Of a stretch of DNA of 64,000 nt, positions 26,255-35,984 are shown piece by piece. The translations under genes and the position numbers were made by a program. The first letter of the stretch is position 1; every line of letters starts with the position of its first letter. Under the pieces are notes generated by a model, which saw only the letters and a program-made list of their open reading frames with translations, searched no databases and was not told the origin of the DNA. Source of the DNA: Dyadobacter sp. 676 (GTDB lineage: Bacteria > Bacteroidota > Bacteroidia > Cytophagales > Spirosomataceae); the NCBI RefSeq assembly GCF_040448675.1, contig NZ_CP159289.1, forward strand, positions 6,741,001 to 6,805,000. Direction: 5' to 3'.

Positions 26255-29245
26255 TCAAAATCCCACCGTCAACCCCAAAGTATACACCTTCGCGTTGGGG
26301 TATGAGCCGCGGTCGATGCCGATGGCGGTGTCGGTGTTCGAACCTACGTTGCTGGACTCGGGATCGGGCCCGGTGTATTTACTGATTGTCAGCACATTGG
26401 TAGCACTGGCAAAAATGCGGATGCTGGCTTTGTCCTTAAAAACCGACGACGGTATATTGTACGCGAGGCTGATGTTCTTCAACCTTACGAAACTTCCGTT
26501 CTCGACAAACCGGCTCGACTGCGTGAATGGCTGGTACGTTTTGGTAAATGCCGGGATGTCCGAATCCGTGTTGCCTTCCCGGTAATAATCGCGGATTTCC
26601 GTCAGCAGGAACTGCCGCGCCTCGCCGGAACCGGACATCGCGCCGGCACGGGTATAGTTCAGTTTATCCACGCCGAATGCCCCCTGAAAAAAAACATTGA
26701 GCGTCAAACCGCCGTAGGTAAAGGTATTATTCCAACCACCGGTCAGTTTCGGGAACGCGTGTCCGACGATCTGGAAGTCGTCGGTGGTAATGGCATTGTC
26801 GCCATTGACGTCCTCGTAATGCGGATCGCCGGGAACGCGGCCTTGTTTGGCGGCGATGTCCGCCTCATTGGGCTTGAAAGTACCGAGGTATTTCAGGCCC
26901 CAGTACGAACCCAGCGGCTGGCCCGGCATGAGCATAAATTCGTTGGTAATGGACATGCCGCCCCCAGCGCCGGTCCCTGTGCCCAGTCTGGGCAGACCAC
27001 CGAGGCTTACTACTTCATTTTTCAGAGTAGAAAGGTTGAGGTTGGTTTCCCAGCTGAATTTCCCCTTTTCGATAGGCGTACCGCCAAGGGCGAATTCGAA
27101 TCCACTGTTTTTGATTTCACCTACGTTGCGGGTTTGCGTGCCGCCGCCCGCGTAGTTCGGAAGTTGTACGTTCAGCAGCAGATCGGTAGTTCGCTTGTTG
27201 AAATAATCGGCTTCAAAATGCAGGCGCCCGTTCAGGAACTCCATTTCGATGCCGACGTCGGTTTGCGTCGTAGTTTCCCATTTCAGGTTTTTGTTGCCCT
27301 GGTTCCCCTGAATCACGCCCGCCGTTACGCCGGTATTATTGAACGCGACCTGCGTCGAATTGTAGGGGGACAATGTCGCATAAGGATTAATGGCCTGGCT
27401 ACCGGTTTTACCCCAGCTGCCGCGCAGTTTCAGATTGGAAAATACATGAAGGTTTTTGATAAACTCTTCCTCCGAGAGCCGCCAACCCAATGCAACCGAC
27501 GGAAACACGCTGTTCCGGTTGTCTTTGCTGAATTTGGAAGAACCGTCGCGACGGATGGCTGCCGTGATCAGGTATTTGTCTTTAAATGCATAATTCACGC
27601 GCCCCAGCAACGAAAGCAATGTCCATTTCGAAAAGCCCGAATTCACCGTGGCGGCTGAATTGCCGCCGATGTTGTCATAGCCCAACTGAGGAAAACGCAG
27701 ACCGTTGGCAGTTGCGGTAAAATTCTTGTCGCTAAACTGCTGCGTCTCCAGCACCGCCACCGCAGTAACGGAATGGTTACCGAACGTGCGGTTGTAATTC
27801 AATGCGTTGGTATTCTGCAAAGTCACCTGGTCGGACGAATAACGCGTCGCGTTCGGGTTGTTGTTCGATAGGCGTTTGCCATTGAAATTTTTGTTCTGCG
27901 CATCGAGGTAGTTGATGGCGTACTGCAAATCCAGCGACAGCCCTTCGATCGGCAACTGGTAGGTCAGGCCACCGATCGCATTGATATTCATCCGTTCGGC
28001 GTCGATGGATTTATCGTACAAATGATCCAGCGGGCTGCGGGAAACCGAACCGATCGGGTCGGCAAAGGTTGGCTGCCCGTCGGCGTCGTAGGCTGGCGTT
28101 GTAGGTGCCCATTGCAAGGCCTCGATCAACGCACCGCCGCCGTCGGTATTATGGTTGGCGGTTTTCGCGCCTGAAAGATTGAGCCGCAGTGCGAGGTTTT
28201 TATTAACCTGCGTAGTCAAATTCGTCCTAAGAATGTAGCGCTTGAAGCCGCTGTTGTTGACGATCCCTTTCTGGTTCACGTAGTTACCGGAAATCAGGAA
28301 GGAAGTCTTTTCATTCGCCCCCGAAACGGTCACCTGATGTTGCTGGCCGCTGCCCTTGCGGTAAACAAGGTCCTGCCAGTCGGTACCGCCGTTCTGCTTG
28401 TAGCCGTCAATCTGCGCCTGTGTAAATGGCGGGTTGGAGCCCGTTGCCAGCGCACGCGCGTTCACGATCTCCGCAAACTCACCTGCCGGCAAGATATCGA
28501 AGCGTTTGATCACATTCGAAACACTTCCCTGGCCTTCGTAACTCACTTTGATACCCCTCGTACCTTTTTTGGTGGTAATAATGATCACGCCGTTGGCCCC
28601 GCGGCTACCGTATATCGACGTGGAAGCGGCGTCTTTCAGCACTTGCAGCGACTCGATATCATTGGGGTTCAGCAAATTATAATTAGCTCCCACAAAACCG
28701 TCGATCACATAAAGCGGGTCGTTATTGCCCAGTACCGAATTCGCTCCCCGTACCCGAACCTTCGAATCGCCTCCCGGCGCGCCATTCGATTGGGTTACCT
28801 GCACACCGGCCGCCCGTCCCTGCAATACCTGATCGAGGCGGGTAATGGGTTGCTGCGAGAACTCGCGCGTCGATACCACCGACAACGCGCCGGTTACATC
28901 CGTTTTCTTTTGCGTACCGTACCCTACAACTACCAGCTCGCCCAGACTCCGCGATTCCTGGGTCATTTTAATGTCGATCACCGAGCGGTTCCCAATCGCA
29001 ACCGTCTGACTTTCATAACCGATAAACGAAAATACCAAAGTGCCGTCGCCCGGCGCGTTGATCACAAAATTCCCCTCTCCGTCGGTAACGGTCCCCTGCG
29101 AGGTCCCGCTGATCAGAATACTCACGCCAGGGAGTGCAGCGTTGTCCTGATCGGTCACTTTGCCCGTCACCCTGGCATTTTGCGCGAAGAGCGTCCCTCC
29201 GCCCGCAATGAGGAAAACCAGGCATAATTGCAGCAATTTTCTCAT
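26255..29245 (-). CDS. SusC/RagA-family TonB-linked outer membrane channel
   Basis: A 996-residue TonB-dependent transporter. Signal peptide MRKLLQLCLVFLIAGGGTLFAQ; carboxypeptidase-regulatory-like domain at about 20-105 (VTGKVTDQDNAALPGVSILI); plug domain with VVVGYGTQKKTDVTGALSVV and the SusC signature GANGVIIITTKKGTRG near 200; then a long beta barrel ending in an aromatic residue (YTLGLTVGF), as expected for Bam-dependent insertion. It forms the import complex with the SusD gene downstream. An 8-base T run in the coding strand (VFFQGAF) is in frame here. Confidence 0.96.
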   Translation of the reverse strand: MRKLLQLCLVFLIAGGGTLFAQNARVTGKVTDQDNAALPGVSILISGTSQGTVTDGEGNFVINAPGDGTLVFSFIGYESQTVAIGNRSVIDIKMTQESRSLGELVVVGYGTQKKTDVTGALSVVSTREFSQQPITRLDQVLQGRAAGVQVTQSNGAPGGDSKVRVRGANSVLGNNDPLYVIDGFVGANYNLLNPNDIESLQVLKDAASTSIYGSRGANGVIIITTKKGTRGIKVSYEGQGSVSNVIKRFDILPAGEFAEIVNARALATGSNPPFTQAQIDGYKQNGGTDWQDLVYRKGSGQQHQVTVSGANEKTSFLISGNYVNQKGIVNNSGFKRYILRTNLTTQVNKNLALRLNLSGAKTANHNTDGGGALIEALQWAPTTPAYDADGQPTFADPIGSVSRSPLDHLYDKSIDAERMNINAIGGLTYQLPIEGLSLDLQYAINYLDAQNKNFNGKRLSNNNPNATRYSSDQVTLQNTNALNYNRTFGNHSVTAVAVLETQQFSDKNFTATANGLRFPQLGYDNIGGNSAATVNSGFSKWTLLSLLGRVNYAFKDKYLITAAIRRDGSSKFSKDNRNSVFPSVALGWRLSEEEFIKNLHVFSNLKLRGSWGKTGSQAINPYATLSPYNSTQVAFNNTGVTAGVIQGNQGNKNLKWETTTQTDVGIEMEFLNGRLHFEADYFNKRTTDLLLNVQLPNYAGGGTQTRNVGEIKNSGFEFALGGTPIEKGKFSWETNLNLSTLKNEVVSLGGLPRLGTGTGAGGGMSITNEFMLMPGQPLGSYWGLKYLGTFKPNEADIAAKQGRVPGDPHYEDVNGDNAITTDDFQIVGHAFPKLTGGWNNTFTYGGLTLNVFFQGAFGVDKLNYTRAGAMSGSGEARQFLLTEIRDYYREGNTDSDIPAFTKTYQPFTQSSRFVENGSFVRLKNISLAYNIPSSVFKDKASIRIFASATNVLTISKYTGPDPESSNVGSNTDTAIGIDRGSYPNAKVYTLGLTVGF

Positions 29246-29376
29246 GGTTTAACAGATAGTTTATATTAAAAATTTACTAAATACTATTTTTTTATACACC
29301 TGAGCATGTTCGCCCTTGCTTGCCGGTTCTGAAGCCGGAAGCAGTTACAGACTTTCAATGAGAAAAGTCAGGTTGC

Positions 29377-30624
29377 CTACCAGTCCACTACCGATCCATC
29401 CAACGCGTTGTAGCTTTCGGGATTTTTCCAGTCGTGCCCGATCTTGTCCTTCAATGCGTCTTCGTCGAGCTCCACGCCCAGGCCGGGCTTCGTAGGAACC
29501 ATGACGGTTCCGTCTTTTTGCAGTTTGAATGGCTCCTTGAGATAGCCTTCACCGAGCGTTACCTGCTCCTGCACCAGGAAATTCGGGACGCTGGCAGCCA
29601 GTTGCAGACCTGTCGCGAGGGAGATGGGTCCCATGGGGTTATGCGGGGCGATGGGTATATAGTATGCCTCGGCCATTCCCGCGATGAGCCTGCCTTCGGT
29701 AATCCCGCCCGCATGGCATAAATCGGGCTGGATAATGCTGGCCGCGCCTTTTTCGAGGATTTCGCGGAAGCCCCATTTGGTAAAAATCCGTTCGCCGGTG
29801 GCAATGGGAATATGCGTTCCCCGCGCGATATCGACCAGCGTGTCCACATTCTGCGCCTGACAGGGCTCTTCGACGAAAAACGGCTGGTATTGTTCCAGCT
29901 CCTTGATCAGAACTTTCGATGTTTGCTGCGGCACAGAGCCGTGGAAGTCGATCGCAATATCCATTTCCGGGCCTCCGGCTTCCCGCAACGAGGCAAAGTT
30001 GTCGGCCGCGTACCGGATAAACGCCGGATTTTCGACGATATTCGCAGGGTTCTTTTTCGCAACGCCTGTCTTGATAATGGTATAGCCTTCGGCTTTCCTC
30101 TTTTTCATGTCTTCCGCGTTGGATGCCCGCCCGTATATGCGGACGCGGTCGCGCGTGGGCCCGCCCAGAAGTTCGTGCACAGGTACGCCCAGGAGCTTGC
30201 CTTTGATGTCCCACAGCGCCTGGTCGATTCCGCTCAACGCGCTGGTTAGGATCGGGCCGCCACGATAGAACGCATGGCGGTAAATGGCCTGCCAATGGTG
30301 GACGACCGCACGCGGGTCTTTTCCGACCAGGTAAGGTTCTACTTCCTTAATGGCCGTCTGGATGGTCAATGCGCGACCTTCCAGCAGCGGTTCGCCAAGG
30401 CCGACGACACCCGCGTCGGTATGGATTTTGAGAAAAATCCAGCGGGGCTTCACCAGGAACGTTTCTAGTTTGGTGATCTTGACCTTGCCGTAAGCCTGAA
30501 ACGGCGCCGGTGCGGCGGCGTAGGACGTCCGGGGCAACAGCATCGTGCCGGTTGCCGCAATGCCAAGCACCGATTGAATGGCTGCCCGGCGCGAAACAGA
30601 GGTGGATTTTTGGGTCGATTTCAT
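29377..30624 (-). CDS. Tat-exported enolase-superfamily dehydratase, D-galactonate dehydratase-like
   Basis: A 415-residue enolase-superfamily (mandelate racemase subgroup) enzyme. Galactonate-dehydratase hallmarks are all present: AIDFHGSVPQQ (metal Asp and catalytic His), FFVEEPCQ and IATGERIF (metal Glu residues), and IAPHNPMGPISLA (second catalytic His). The expected reaction is galactonate to 2-keto-3-deoxy-galactonate. The N-terminus MKSTQKSTSVSRRAAIQSVLG followed by IAATGTMLLP is a twin-arginine signal, while characterised DgoD enzymes are cytoplasmic. It starts 4 bp after the previous dehydratase. The chosen start gives the compact Tat signal. Confidence 0.9.
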   Translation of the reverse strand: MKSTQKSTSVSRRAAIQSVLGIAATGTMLLPRTSYAAAPAPFQAYGKVKITKLETFLVKPRWIFLKIHTDAGVVGLGEPLLEGRALTIQTAIKEVEPYLVGKDPRAVVHHWQAIYRHAFYRGGPILTSALSGIDQALWDIKGKLLGVPVHELLGGPTRDRVRIYGRASNAEDMKKRKAEGYTIIKTGVAKKNPANIVENPAFIRYAADNFASLREAGGPEMDIAIDFHGSVPQQTSKVLIKELEQYQPFFVEEPCQAQNVDTLVDIARGTHIPIATGERIFTKWGFREILEKGAASIIQPDLCHAGGITEGRLIAGMAEAYYIPIAPHNPMGPISLATGLQLAASVPNFLVQEQVTLGEGYLKEPFKLQKDGTVMVPTKPGLGVELDEDALKDKIGHDWKNPESYNALDGSVVDW

Positions 30625-30628
30625 AGCG

Positions 30629-31870
30629 TTACCAGTTGTGGATGGAACCATCCGGACTTTTCAGGATCGGATGCGGGAATTTGGTTTTTTCTTTGACTTC
30701 CATGACGAAAGTCGCCCTTTTGGGATCGAATTTCACGCCCAGCCCTGGCGCGTCGTTGAGGTATAGCTTGCCGTTTTTGAAATTGATATAATCCTCGTTG
30801 AAATACGCCGGCCGCTCGGGCTCCCCTCCGCCCAGCTCCATCAAAGCCCGCGCGGGGCTGCTCGAACCCAGCACGTGCACCAAGGTGGCCGTTGCGAGAG
30901 GACCCGTAAAGTGCGGGATCATACCCACATAATGCGTCTCGCACATCGAAGCCAGCTTCCTGAACTCGCTGATGCCACCCGTGTTGGGCAATGTAAAGCG
31001 GGTGTAGTCGATCCAGCGGTTTTCGATGAACTCGTTGCTATCCCACCGGTCGCCGAACTGCTCCCCGACGGCAATAGGCACCTTGGTCATAGCGCGCACG
31101 GTTTTGTACACCGACGGGTTTTCCGAACGGATAATGTCCTCCACGAAATACGGTTCCAGCGATTCGAGGGCAGCGCAAATTTTCAATCCGTCCGTCATGT
31201 CAAAACGGGTATGGAGGTCGATAGCCCATTTACCGCCCCCGCCCACAGCTTCGTCGATGCGTTTGCAGAAGTCGATGGTTTTTTTCACATTCTCATAAAA
31301 ATCGAACGGCTGGTCCCCATTGCCGCCCGTCGGCCCGATCCGGTAGGCGCGCAGGCCGGCTTCGATGCAGTCCCTGGCCCGTTCTTCTTCCGTTTTGGCC
31401 TTCGAGGCACGAAAACCGGTGGCGTAGCATTCCACATAGTCGCGGGTGGCGCCTCCGAGCAACTCGTACACCGGCACATTCAATGCCTTGCCCTTGATGT
31501 CCCACAGCGCCATTTCAAGGGCTCCGAGGGCATGCAATTTTTCTCGGCCCGGCGGATAAAACATTCCCCGGTACACATTCTGCCAGATGTGCTCGATCCG
31601 GAACGGGTCCTCGCCGATCATCATTTGCGCGCATTGTTCGATCATGTCCTTCGAGCCTCCTTCGCCGATGCCGACGATCCCTCCGTCGGTTTCGATCTCC
31701 ACAATGCCCCGTGCCTGATTGAAAAGCGGTTTGTTATAACCCGGTGCGGCGTAATACCGGATTTTGGTAATCTTCATTTTAGACGCTGCACCGGCATTGA
31801 TTACCGGGAAGCCGGTTGCCATTGCGGCGGTGCCCAGGAATGCTGTTTTGATGAAATTTCTTCTTTGCAT
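30629..31870 (-). CDS. Tat-exported enolase-superfamily dehydratase (mandelate racemase subgroup)
   Basis: A 413-residue second enolase-superfamily enzyme. A strong twin-arginine signal MQRRNFIKTAFLGTAAMATG is followed by a capping domain and barrel. Active-site segments: AIDLHTRFDM (Asp and His), PYFVEDIIRSEN, PIAVGEQFGD (Glu residues) and GMIPHFTGPLATA (His). The D-x-H / E-D / G-E / H pattern is that of sugar-acid dehydratases, but the exact acid is unclear; it diverges from the DgoD-like neighbour. It precedes that gene by 4 bp and follows the LacI gene after a repeat-filled 146-bp gap, where a promoter for this sub-unit could sit. Confidence 0.88.
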   Translation of the reverse strand: MQRRNFIKTAFLGTAAMATGFPVINAGAASKMKITKIRYYAAPGYNKPLFNQARGIVEIETDGGIVGIGEGGSKDMIEQCAQMMIGEDPFRIEHIWQNVYRGMFYPPGREKLHALGALEMALWDIKGKALNVPVYELLGGATRDYVECYATGFRASKAKTEEERARDCIEAGLRAYRIGPTGGNGDQPFDFYENVKKTIDFCKRIDEAVGGGGKWAIDLHTRFDMTDGLKICAALESLEPYFVEDIIRSENPSVYKTVRAMTKVPIAVGEQFGDRWDSNEFIENRWIDYTRFTLPNTGGISEFRKLASMCETHYVGMIPHFTGPLATATLVHVLGSSSPARALMELGGGEPERPAYFNEDYINFKNGKLYLNDAPGLGVKFDPKRATFVMEVKEKTKFPHPILKSPDGSIHNW

Positions 31871-31904
31871 GATGGTACTTGGTATGTCGGGAATTGTGTC
31901 TAGT

Positions 31905-32014
31905 GTCATGTGTGGTCAGAAGTTGTCATGGGTAGTCAGGGGGTCATGGGTAGTCAAGGGGTCATGGGTGGTCAGGAGTTGTCATGGGTGGCCAGGGGGC
32001 ATGGGTGGTCAGGA
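31905..32014. repeat. Tandem array of 18-20 bp GTCATGGGTGGTCAGG units
   Basis: Six degenerate units run without spacers, each starting GTCATG (or GCATG): GTCATGTGTGGTCAGAAGTT, GTCATGGGTAGTCAGGGG, GTCATGGGTAGTCAAGGG, GTCATGGGTGGTCAGGAGTT, GTCATGGGTGGCCAGGGG, then a shorter last one. It fills the gap between the LacI stop and the second dehydratase start. A related word lies at 9950-9970 on the other strand. Confidence 0.85.
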
Positions 32015-32016
32015 AA

Positions 32017-33051
32017 TCACCCGTTCATTGCTGATTTGATTTTCGACGACTCCCGGGCTATCAGCTTGGCTTCCATTAATATCTGTTTCATTCCTTCCTC
32101 CGGGTTTTTCAGTTTCTTCAATAAAAATTCAACCGCCGTTTTGCCCAGCATTTCCAACGGCTGCCGCACGTAGGTAATGGGACAATAGTAAAGGTCAAAA
32201 ACCTCGGCCTGACCGAAACTGACTATCGCCAGGTCGGACGGGACTTTAAGCCGCAGCTCGTTAATATACTTCAACGCATTGATAGCCAGACCATAAGTAG
32301 CAAAAATCATCGCTTCTACGCGGTTCGCGGAGGCCAGTATCTCGTCGATAGCCGTACGCACTTCCTTGTCCATCGTCTCAAAATGCACTTCTTTCAGCCA
32401 CGACTCGTGAAACTCGATATCATTGTCGCGCAAGGCGTGTTTGTAGCCTCTGATCCGCTCCTCCATATGGTACATATTCGACCGGTAGGCCATGATGCCA
32501 ATCCTCGAATAGCCGCTCCTGATCAGGTGGACGCCGGCATCGTAGGAGGCCTTGTAATTGTTGGTAGCCACAAAATCCGTCTGTATTTCGGGAAAGTGGC
32601 GGTCCAGCAATACAAAAGGAATGTTCCGCTCTTTAAGATAATGCACCTGATTTTCGGAACCTTCGCAAGAGACGATGATGAAGCCATCGACCTGCCGGTT
32701 GATCAGCACATTCAACAAGTCCCACGATTTTTCGGCATGCTCGTCGCAGCTGCCGATAATCACCGTATAACCGTTCTTTTTGGCCTCGTCCTCCACTACG
32801 CGGGCGATATTGGCGAAAAAGGGGTTGGAAATGTCGGCGATAATGAGACCGATCGTATGGGTCCTGCCACTTCTAAGGCTTTTGGCAAGATGGTTGGGCT
32901 GATAGTTCATTTCCTTCGCTATCTGCCTGATCTTTTGCGCGATAGCCTCCCCTACCCTGGTTTCTTTTTCCTTTCCGTTAAGGACATAGGAAACCAGGGC
33001 GGTTGAAACGCCTGCCTGCTGTGCGATATCTTTGAGCGATACTTTTTTCAT
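32017..33051 (-). CDS. LacI-family transcriptional regulator
   Basis: A 344-residue regulator. N-terminal helix-turn-helix SLKDIAQQAGVSTALVSYVL with hinge NHLAKSLRSG, then a periplasmic-binding-protein-like sensor domain (THTIGLIIADISNPFFANIA, FIIVSCEGSE, PITYVRQPLEMLGKTAVEFL). It should bind a sugar or sugar-acid effector and a CG-centred palindrome. Its start overlaps the ManD-like gene by 4 bp, so it is inside the locus it probably controls. Candidate operators of the right kind lie before the first SusC gene (39363-39376 and 39519-39532). Repressor or activator role is not decided by sequence. Confidence 0.94.
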   Translation of the reverse strand: MKKVSLKDIAQQAGVSTALVSYVLNGKEKETRVGEAIAQKIRQIAKEMNYQPNHLAKSLRSGRTHTIGLIIADISNPFFANIARVVEDEAKKNGYTVIIGSCDEHAEKSWDLLNVLINRQVDGFIIVSCEGSENQVHYLKERNIPFVLLDRHFPEIQTDFVATNNYKASYDAGVHLIRSGYSRIGIMAYRSNMYHMEERIRGYKHALRDNDIEFHESWLKEVHFETMDKEVRTAIDEILASANRVEAMIFATYGLAINALKYINELRLKVPSDLAIVSFGQAEVFDLYYCPITYVRQPLEMLGKTAVEFLLKKLKNPEEGMKQILMEAKLIARESSKIKSAMNG

Positions 33052-34397
33052 GGACGTATAAGCGTACCGTCGAATTTTCTTACCTGCCAGTTCGACTTGG
33101 TGCTAATGGGAAATTTGCCAGCGGCTTTTTCGTCAATGTCCACGCCTATGCCCGGCACTTCGTTCACCGACATGTAGCCGTTTTTCATGGTCGGGCAGCC
33201 AGAGAACACTTCCAGGGTTTTGTCGTTGAACTGCACGGCTTCCTGGATACCAAAATTCCAGACCGCGAGATCGATATGCGCATGGGCCGAATGACCGACC
33301 GGCGACACGTCGCCGGGACCGTGCCAGGCCGTTTTTACATTGAACCATTCCCCTAGCCGCGCCACCTTCATCGCCGGCGTAATACCACCGATCTGCGACA
33401 CGTGAATGCGGATGTAGTCGAACCACTGGTTCACCATCGGTTCCAGGAACTCATTGACGTTATTAAACAACTCACCCATTGCCAGCGGCACCGTCGTACT
33501 CTGGCGGAGCAGCTTGAACCACTTCATGTTCTCCGGCGAAAACGGGTCCTCGATAAAGAATGGCCGGTAATCCTCCAACCTTTTGATCATATTGATCGCG
33601 TTCATCGGCTGCACGCGTTCATGGATATCGTGCAACAGTTCTACCTCCTCGCCGCACTGCTTACGCACGGTTTCAAACAAGATCGGGATCGCTTTCAAAT
33701 AAGCATTTTCGTCCATATAGTTGTCCGTCGCACCGCCGAAACCGGCCTCCTTGAAATCAGGCTTCCGGGTTGTGCTTCCCACGGCACCGTAACCGCCCTG
33801 CTGAATGCGGATGTAACGATAACCCTGCTCCTGAATTTTCTTTACGCTTTCCACCGTTTCTTCCGGCGTGCGGCCGTTCGCATGCGTATAGCACGGCACG
33901 GCGAAGCGTGATTTGCCCCCCAGCAACTGGTAAAGCGGCATACCGGCACGTTTTCCTTTAATGTCCCAAAGCGCCTGATCGAGGCCGCTCAATGCATTGT
34001 TCAGCACCGGGCCGTTGCGCCAGTAGGAGCTTACATAGGCTGCATTCCACATGTCTTCGATGTTGTCGACGTCCCGGCCCGCGCAAAACTCGTTGAGATA
34101 GGTATTGATCGCCACCAGCACCACTTCGGCCCGCTGCGTAAAGGTGGCACAGCCCAGGCCGTAAAGTCCTGGTTCGGAGGTTTCTACCTTCACGACAATG
34201 AGGTTGGAACCTTGCGGGGCCGTCGCAATTGCGCGAACGCTTTTGATCGTCACGGGTTTCATGGCCCTGGCATAATGCGGTGTTTCGCGATCTGCCCGGG
34301 CATCGGAGATGCCCCCGAACAGGCCCAGGATTCCGGCCGAACCGCTCAGTCCAAGGGCTTTCATCGTCTCCCGACGACTCATTCCGTTCTCTTTCAT
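33048..34397 (-). CDS. Tat-exported enolase-superfamily dehydratase, D-mannonate dehydratase (ManD)-like
   Basis: A 449-residue protein of the ManD/RspA-type enolase superfamily; ManD members dehydrate D-mannonate and/or D-gluconate to 2-keto-3-deoxy-gluconate. Hallmarks: LLHDIHERVQPMNAI (metal Asp, His), FFIEDPFSPEN, PLAMGELFNN, and AWHGPGDVSPVGHSAHAH, the ManD C-terminal signature. The N-terminus (MSRRETMKALGLSGSAGILG from residue 6) is a Tat-type signal; the known ManD enzymes lack one. Met at 34382 is an equally good start. It lies 34 bp after the first SusD gene and overlaps LacI by 4 bp. Confidence 0.9.
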   Translation of the reverse strand: MKENGMSRRETMKALGLSGSAGILGLFGGISDARADRETPHYARAMKPVTIKSVRAIATAPQGSNLIVVKVETSEPGLYGLGCATFTQRAEVVLVAINTYLNEFCAGRDVDNIEDMWNAAYVSSYWRNGPVLNNALSGLDQALWDIKGKRAGMPLYQLLGGKSRFAVPCYTHANGRTPEETVESVKKIQEQGYRYIRIQQGGYGAVGSTTRKPDFKEAGFGGATDNYMDENAYLKAIPILFETVRKQCGEEVELLHDIHERVQPMNAINMIKRLEDYRPFFIEDPFSPENMKWFKLLRQSTTVPLAMGELFNNVNEFLEPMVNQWFDYIRIHVSQIGGITPAMKVARLGEWFNVKTAWHGPGDVSPVGHSAHAHIDLAVWNFGIQEAVQFNDKTLEVFSGCPTMKNGYMSVNEVPGIGVDIDEKAAGKFPISTKSNWQVRKFDGTLIRP

Positions 34398-34431
34398 GGA
34401 TATCAGGTTATAGGTTAAAGAATCGTTGTCG

Positions 34432-35973
34432 TCATTTTTTGTCCCACCACACCCTGGTATTCAGATCATTGGGTCCCTGGCGCGCATTGGCTTCGTTCAC
34501 ATTCTGGAGGTTCACGACGATCTCGCTATCCGGATACGGCATCCGGCGAATGAAGTCCTCCTTGATTTCGGAACCGGGGTACGGGTTCTTTTTCAATGCA
34601 GGGAAGCCGCTACGCCGGAAATTTGCCCACGACTCGTTGCCGTCCAGGAAAGTAGCTACCCAGTATTGCGTATTGATCTGCTCCAACGCTTTTGCATCGT
34701 CCAGCGGATGCGCTTTCAGATAGGCCTGAATGGCATCTTCCCGGATCGCCGCGCCGGGGTCGTAAAGTGCCATTTGTTCGAGATTGGCCCGGATGCCGGC
34801 TGCAAAATAGTCGGCCGCCTTACCCGATACCCAGCCACGTGTAGCGGCTTCCGCCAGCAAAAGCTGCACCTGAGCATACGTGATGTGGAACTCGGGCGCG
34901 TCGAGTTTCAAGACTGTTTTGAGATTAATCTGGCTGAAATCCCACAGACTTACCACGCCATTTTCGGCCAGGACGCTGTTGATCGTTACGTCGTTATAGC
35001 CCATCGGCATGCCGATCTGCACTTTCGGATCGGACGAGGCGCGTTCGGAAACCTGCTCGGGGCCGCCTTTCGCGCCCACGTACCGGACGGCGAACACTGG
35101 TAAGCGAGGGTCGTTGTTCTCTTTGAGGTAATTCACAAATGGCGCTGCCAGGTAAAAATTGGTCTTCTCGCGGGCCGCCAGGTGATTGGCGATATAATTG
35201 TTGTAGATCGCGGTATGCCGGATAATCGAGTTGTCGGCATTGCTTTCGAAAACGCCGCCAGCTACGGCTTTCGCAACATAGCTTTTGGCCAGCGCCGGAT
35301 CTACTTTCGAAAGCCGCATCCCGGCCCGTAGCATCAGCGAGTAGCCGAGTTTCTTCCAGCGGGCCACGTCGCCGCCGTACAGGATGTCGGTGGTAACCGC
35401 TTCCTGCTTGGTGTTCAGAGCGCCTGAGGCCTCTTCGAGTTCTTTGAGAATATCCTTGTAAATGGCTTCCTGCGGATCGTATTTAGGCCGGATAATCTCG
35501 TTGATATAGCCCTGCCCCGCTTCGAAATAGGGGATATCTCCATAGGTGTCGGTCAATATCATGAACGCATATGCTTTCCAGATCCTCGCTGCGTGGTAAA
35601 TGTTGGATTGCAGCGGGTCGTTTTTGGTCTGGTCGGTTACCGCCACGAGCTGCTTGATCACATTCCGGTAAAAATTGACCCACACCAGCGGCGTGTTGGA
35701 ATTGTTGATCTGGTTGTAATTACCACCGGAAAGCGAGCTGCCGTAAGGGGTGATTACCTGTTGAACAATACCAAAATTGTAGCAAAGCATCCCGAGCGTG
35801 GAAACACCGTCGAGGTAGGTGGTGGCGATAATGGCTTTGTTCAGGATCAGCGATGGCGCCAGGGAGGTCGGGTCAACCTTGTTGGTATTGATCTCGTCGA
35901 ATCCCTCGTCGCACGACGTCATCAGCGACAGCGACACGAGGACCGCGAGCATGTATTTCGATGTAGCTTTCAT
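34432..35973 (-). CDS. SusD-like lipoprotein (second SusD subfamily)
   Basis: A 513-residue surface lipoprotein. Signal MKATSKYMLAVLVSLSLMTSC, Cys at residue 21, then DEGFDEINTNKVDPT, the start typical of the SusD-like subfamily found with this type of SusC. Helical TPR region with IWKAYAFMILTDTYGDIPY; a C-terminal NRRSGFPALKKNPYPGSE-like segment. The start at 35973 is chosen for the lipoprotein signal; the frame upstream runs into the SusC gene. It follows SusC by 11 bp. It belongs to a different subfamily from the SusD at 24647, so the locus may take up two different ligands. Confidence 0.93.
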   Translation of the reverse strand: MKATSKYMLAVLVSLSLMTSCDEGFDEINTNKVDPTSLAPSLILNKAIIATTYLDGVSTLGMLCYNFGIVQQVITPYGSSLSGGNYNQINNSNTPLVWVNFYRNVIKQLVAVTDQTKNDPLQSNIYHAARIWKAYAFMILTDTYGDIPYFEAGQGYINEIIRPKYDPQEAIYKDILKELEEASGALNTKQEAVTTDILYGGDVARWKKLGYSLMLRAGMRLSKVDPALAKSYVAKAVAGGVFESNADNSIIRHTAIYNNYIANHLAAREKTNFYLAAPFVNYLKENNDPRLPVFAVRYVGAKGGPEQVSERASSDPKVQIGMPMGYNDVTINSVLAENGVVSLWDFSQINLKTVLKLDAPEFHITYAQVQLLLAEAATRGWVSGKAADYFAAGIRANLEQMALYDPGAAIREDAIQAYLKAHPLDDAKALEQINTQYWVATFLDGNESWANFRRSGFPALKKNPYPGSEIKEDFIRRMPYPDSEIVVNLQNVNEANARQGPNDLNTRVWWDKK

Positions 35974-35984
35974 GGTTGCCGGGA

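Noticed and set aside
30875..31903. 342-codon plus-strand frame opposite the second dehydratase
   Set aside because: It mirrors the codon pattern of the real gene and has no motif of its own.
31905..32014. CRISPR array
   Set aside because: Units are contiguous, 18-20 bp and degenerate, with no unique spacers and no cas genes nearby.
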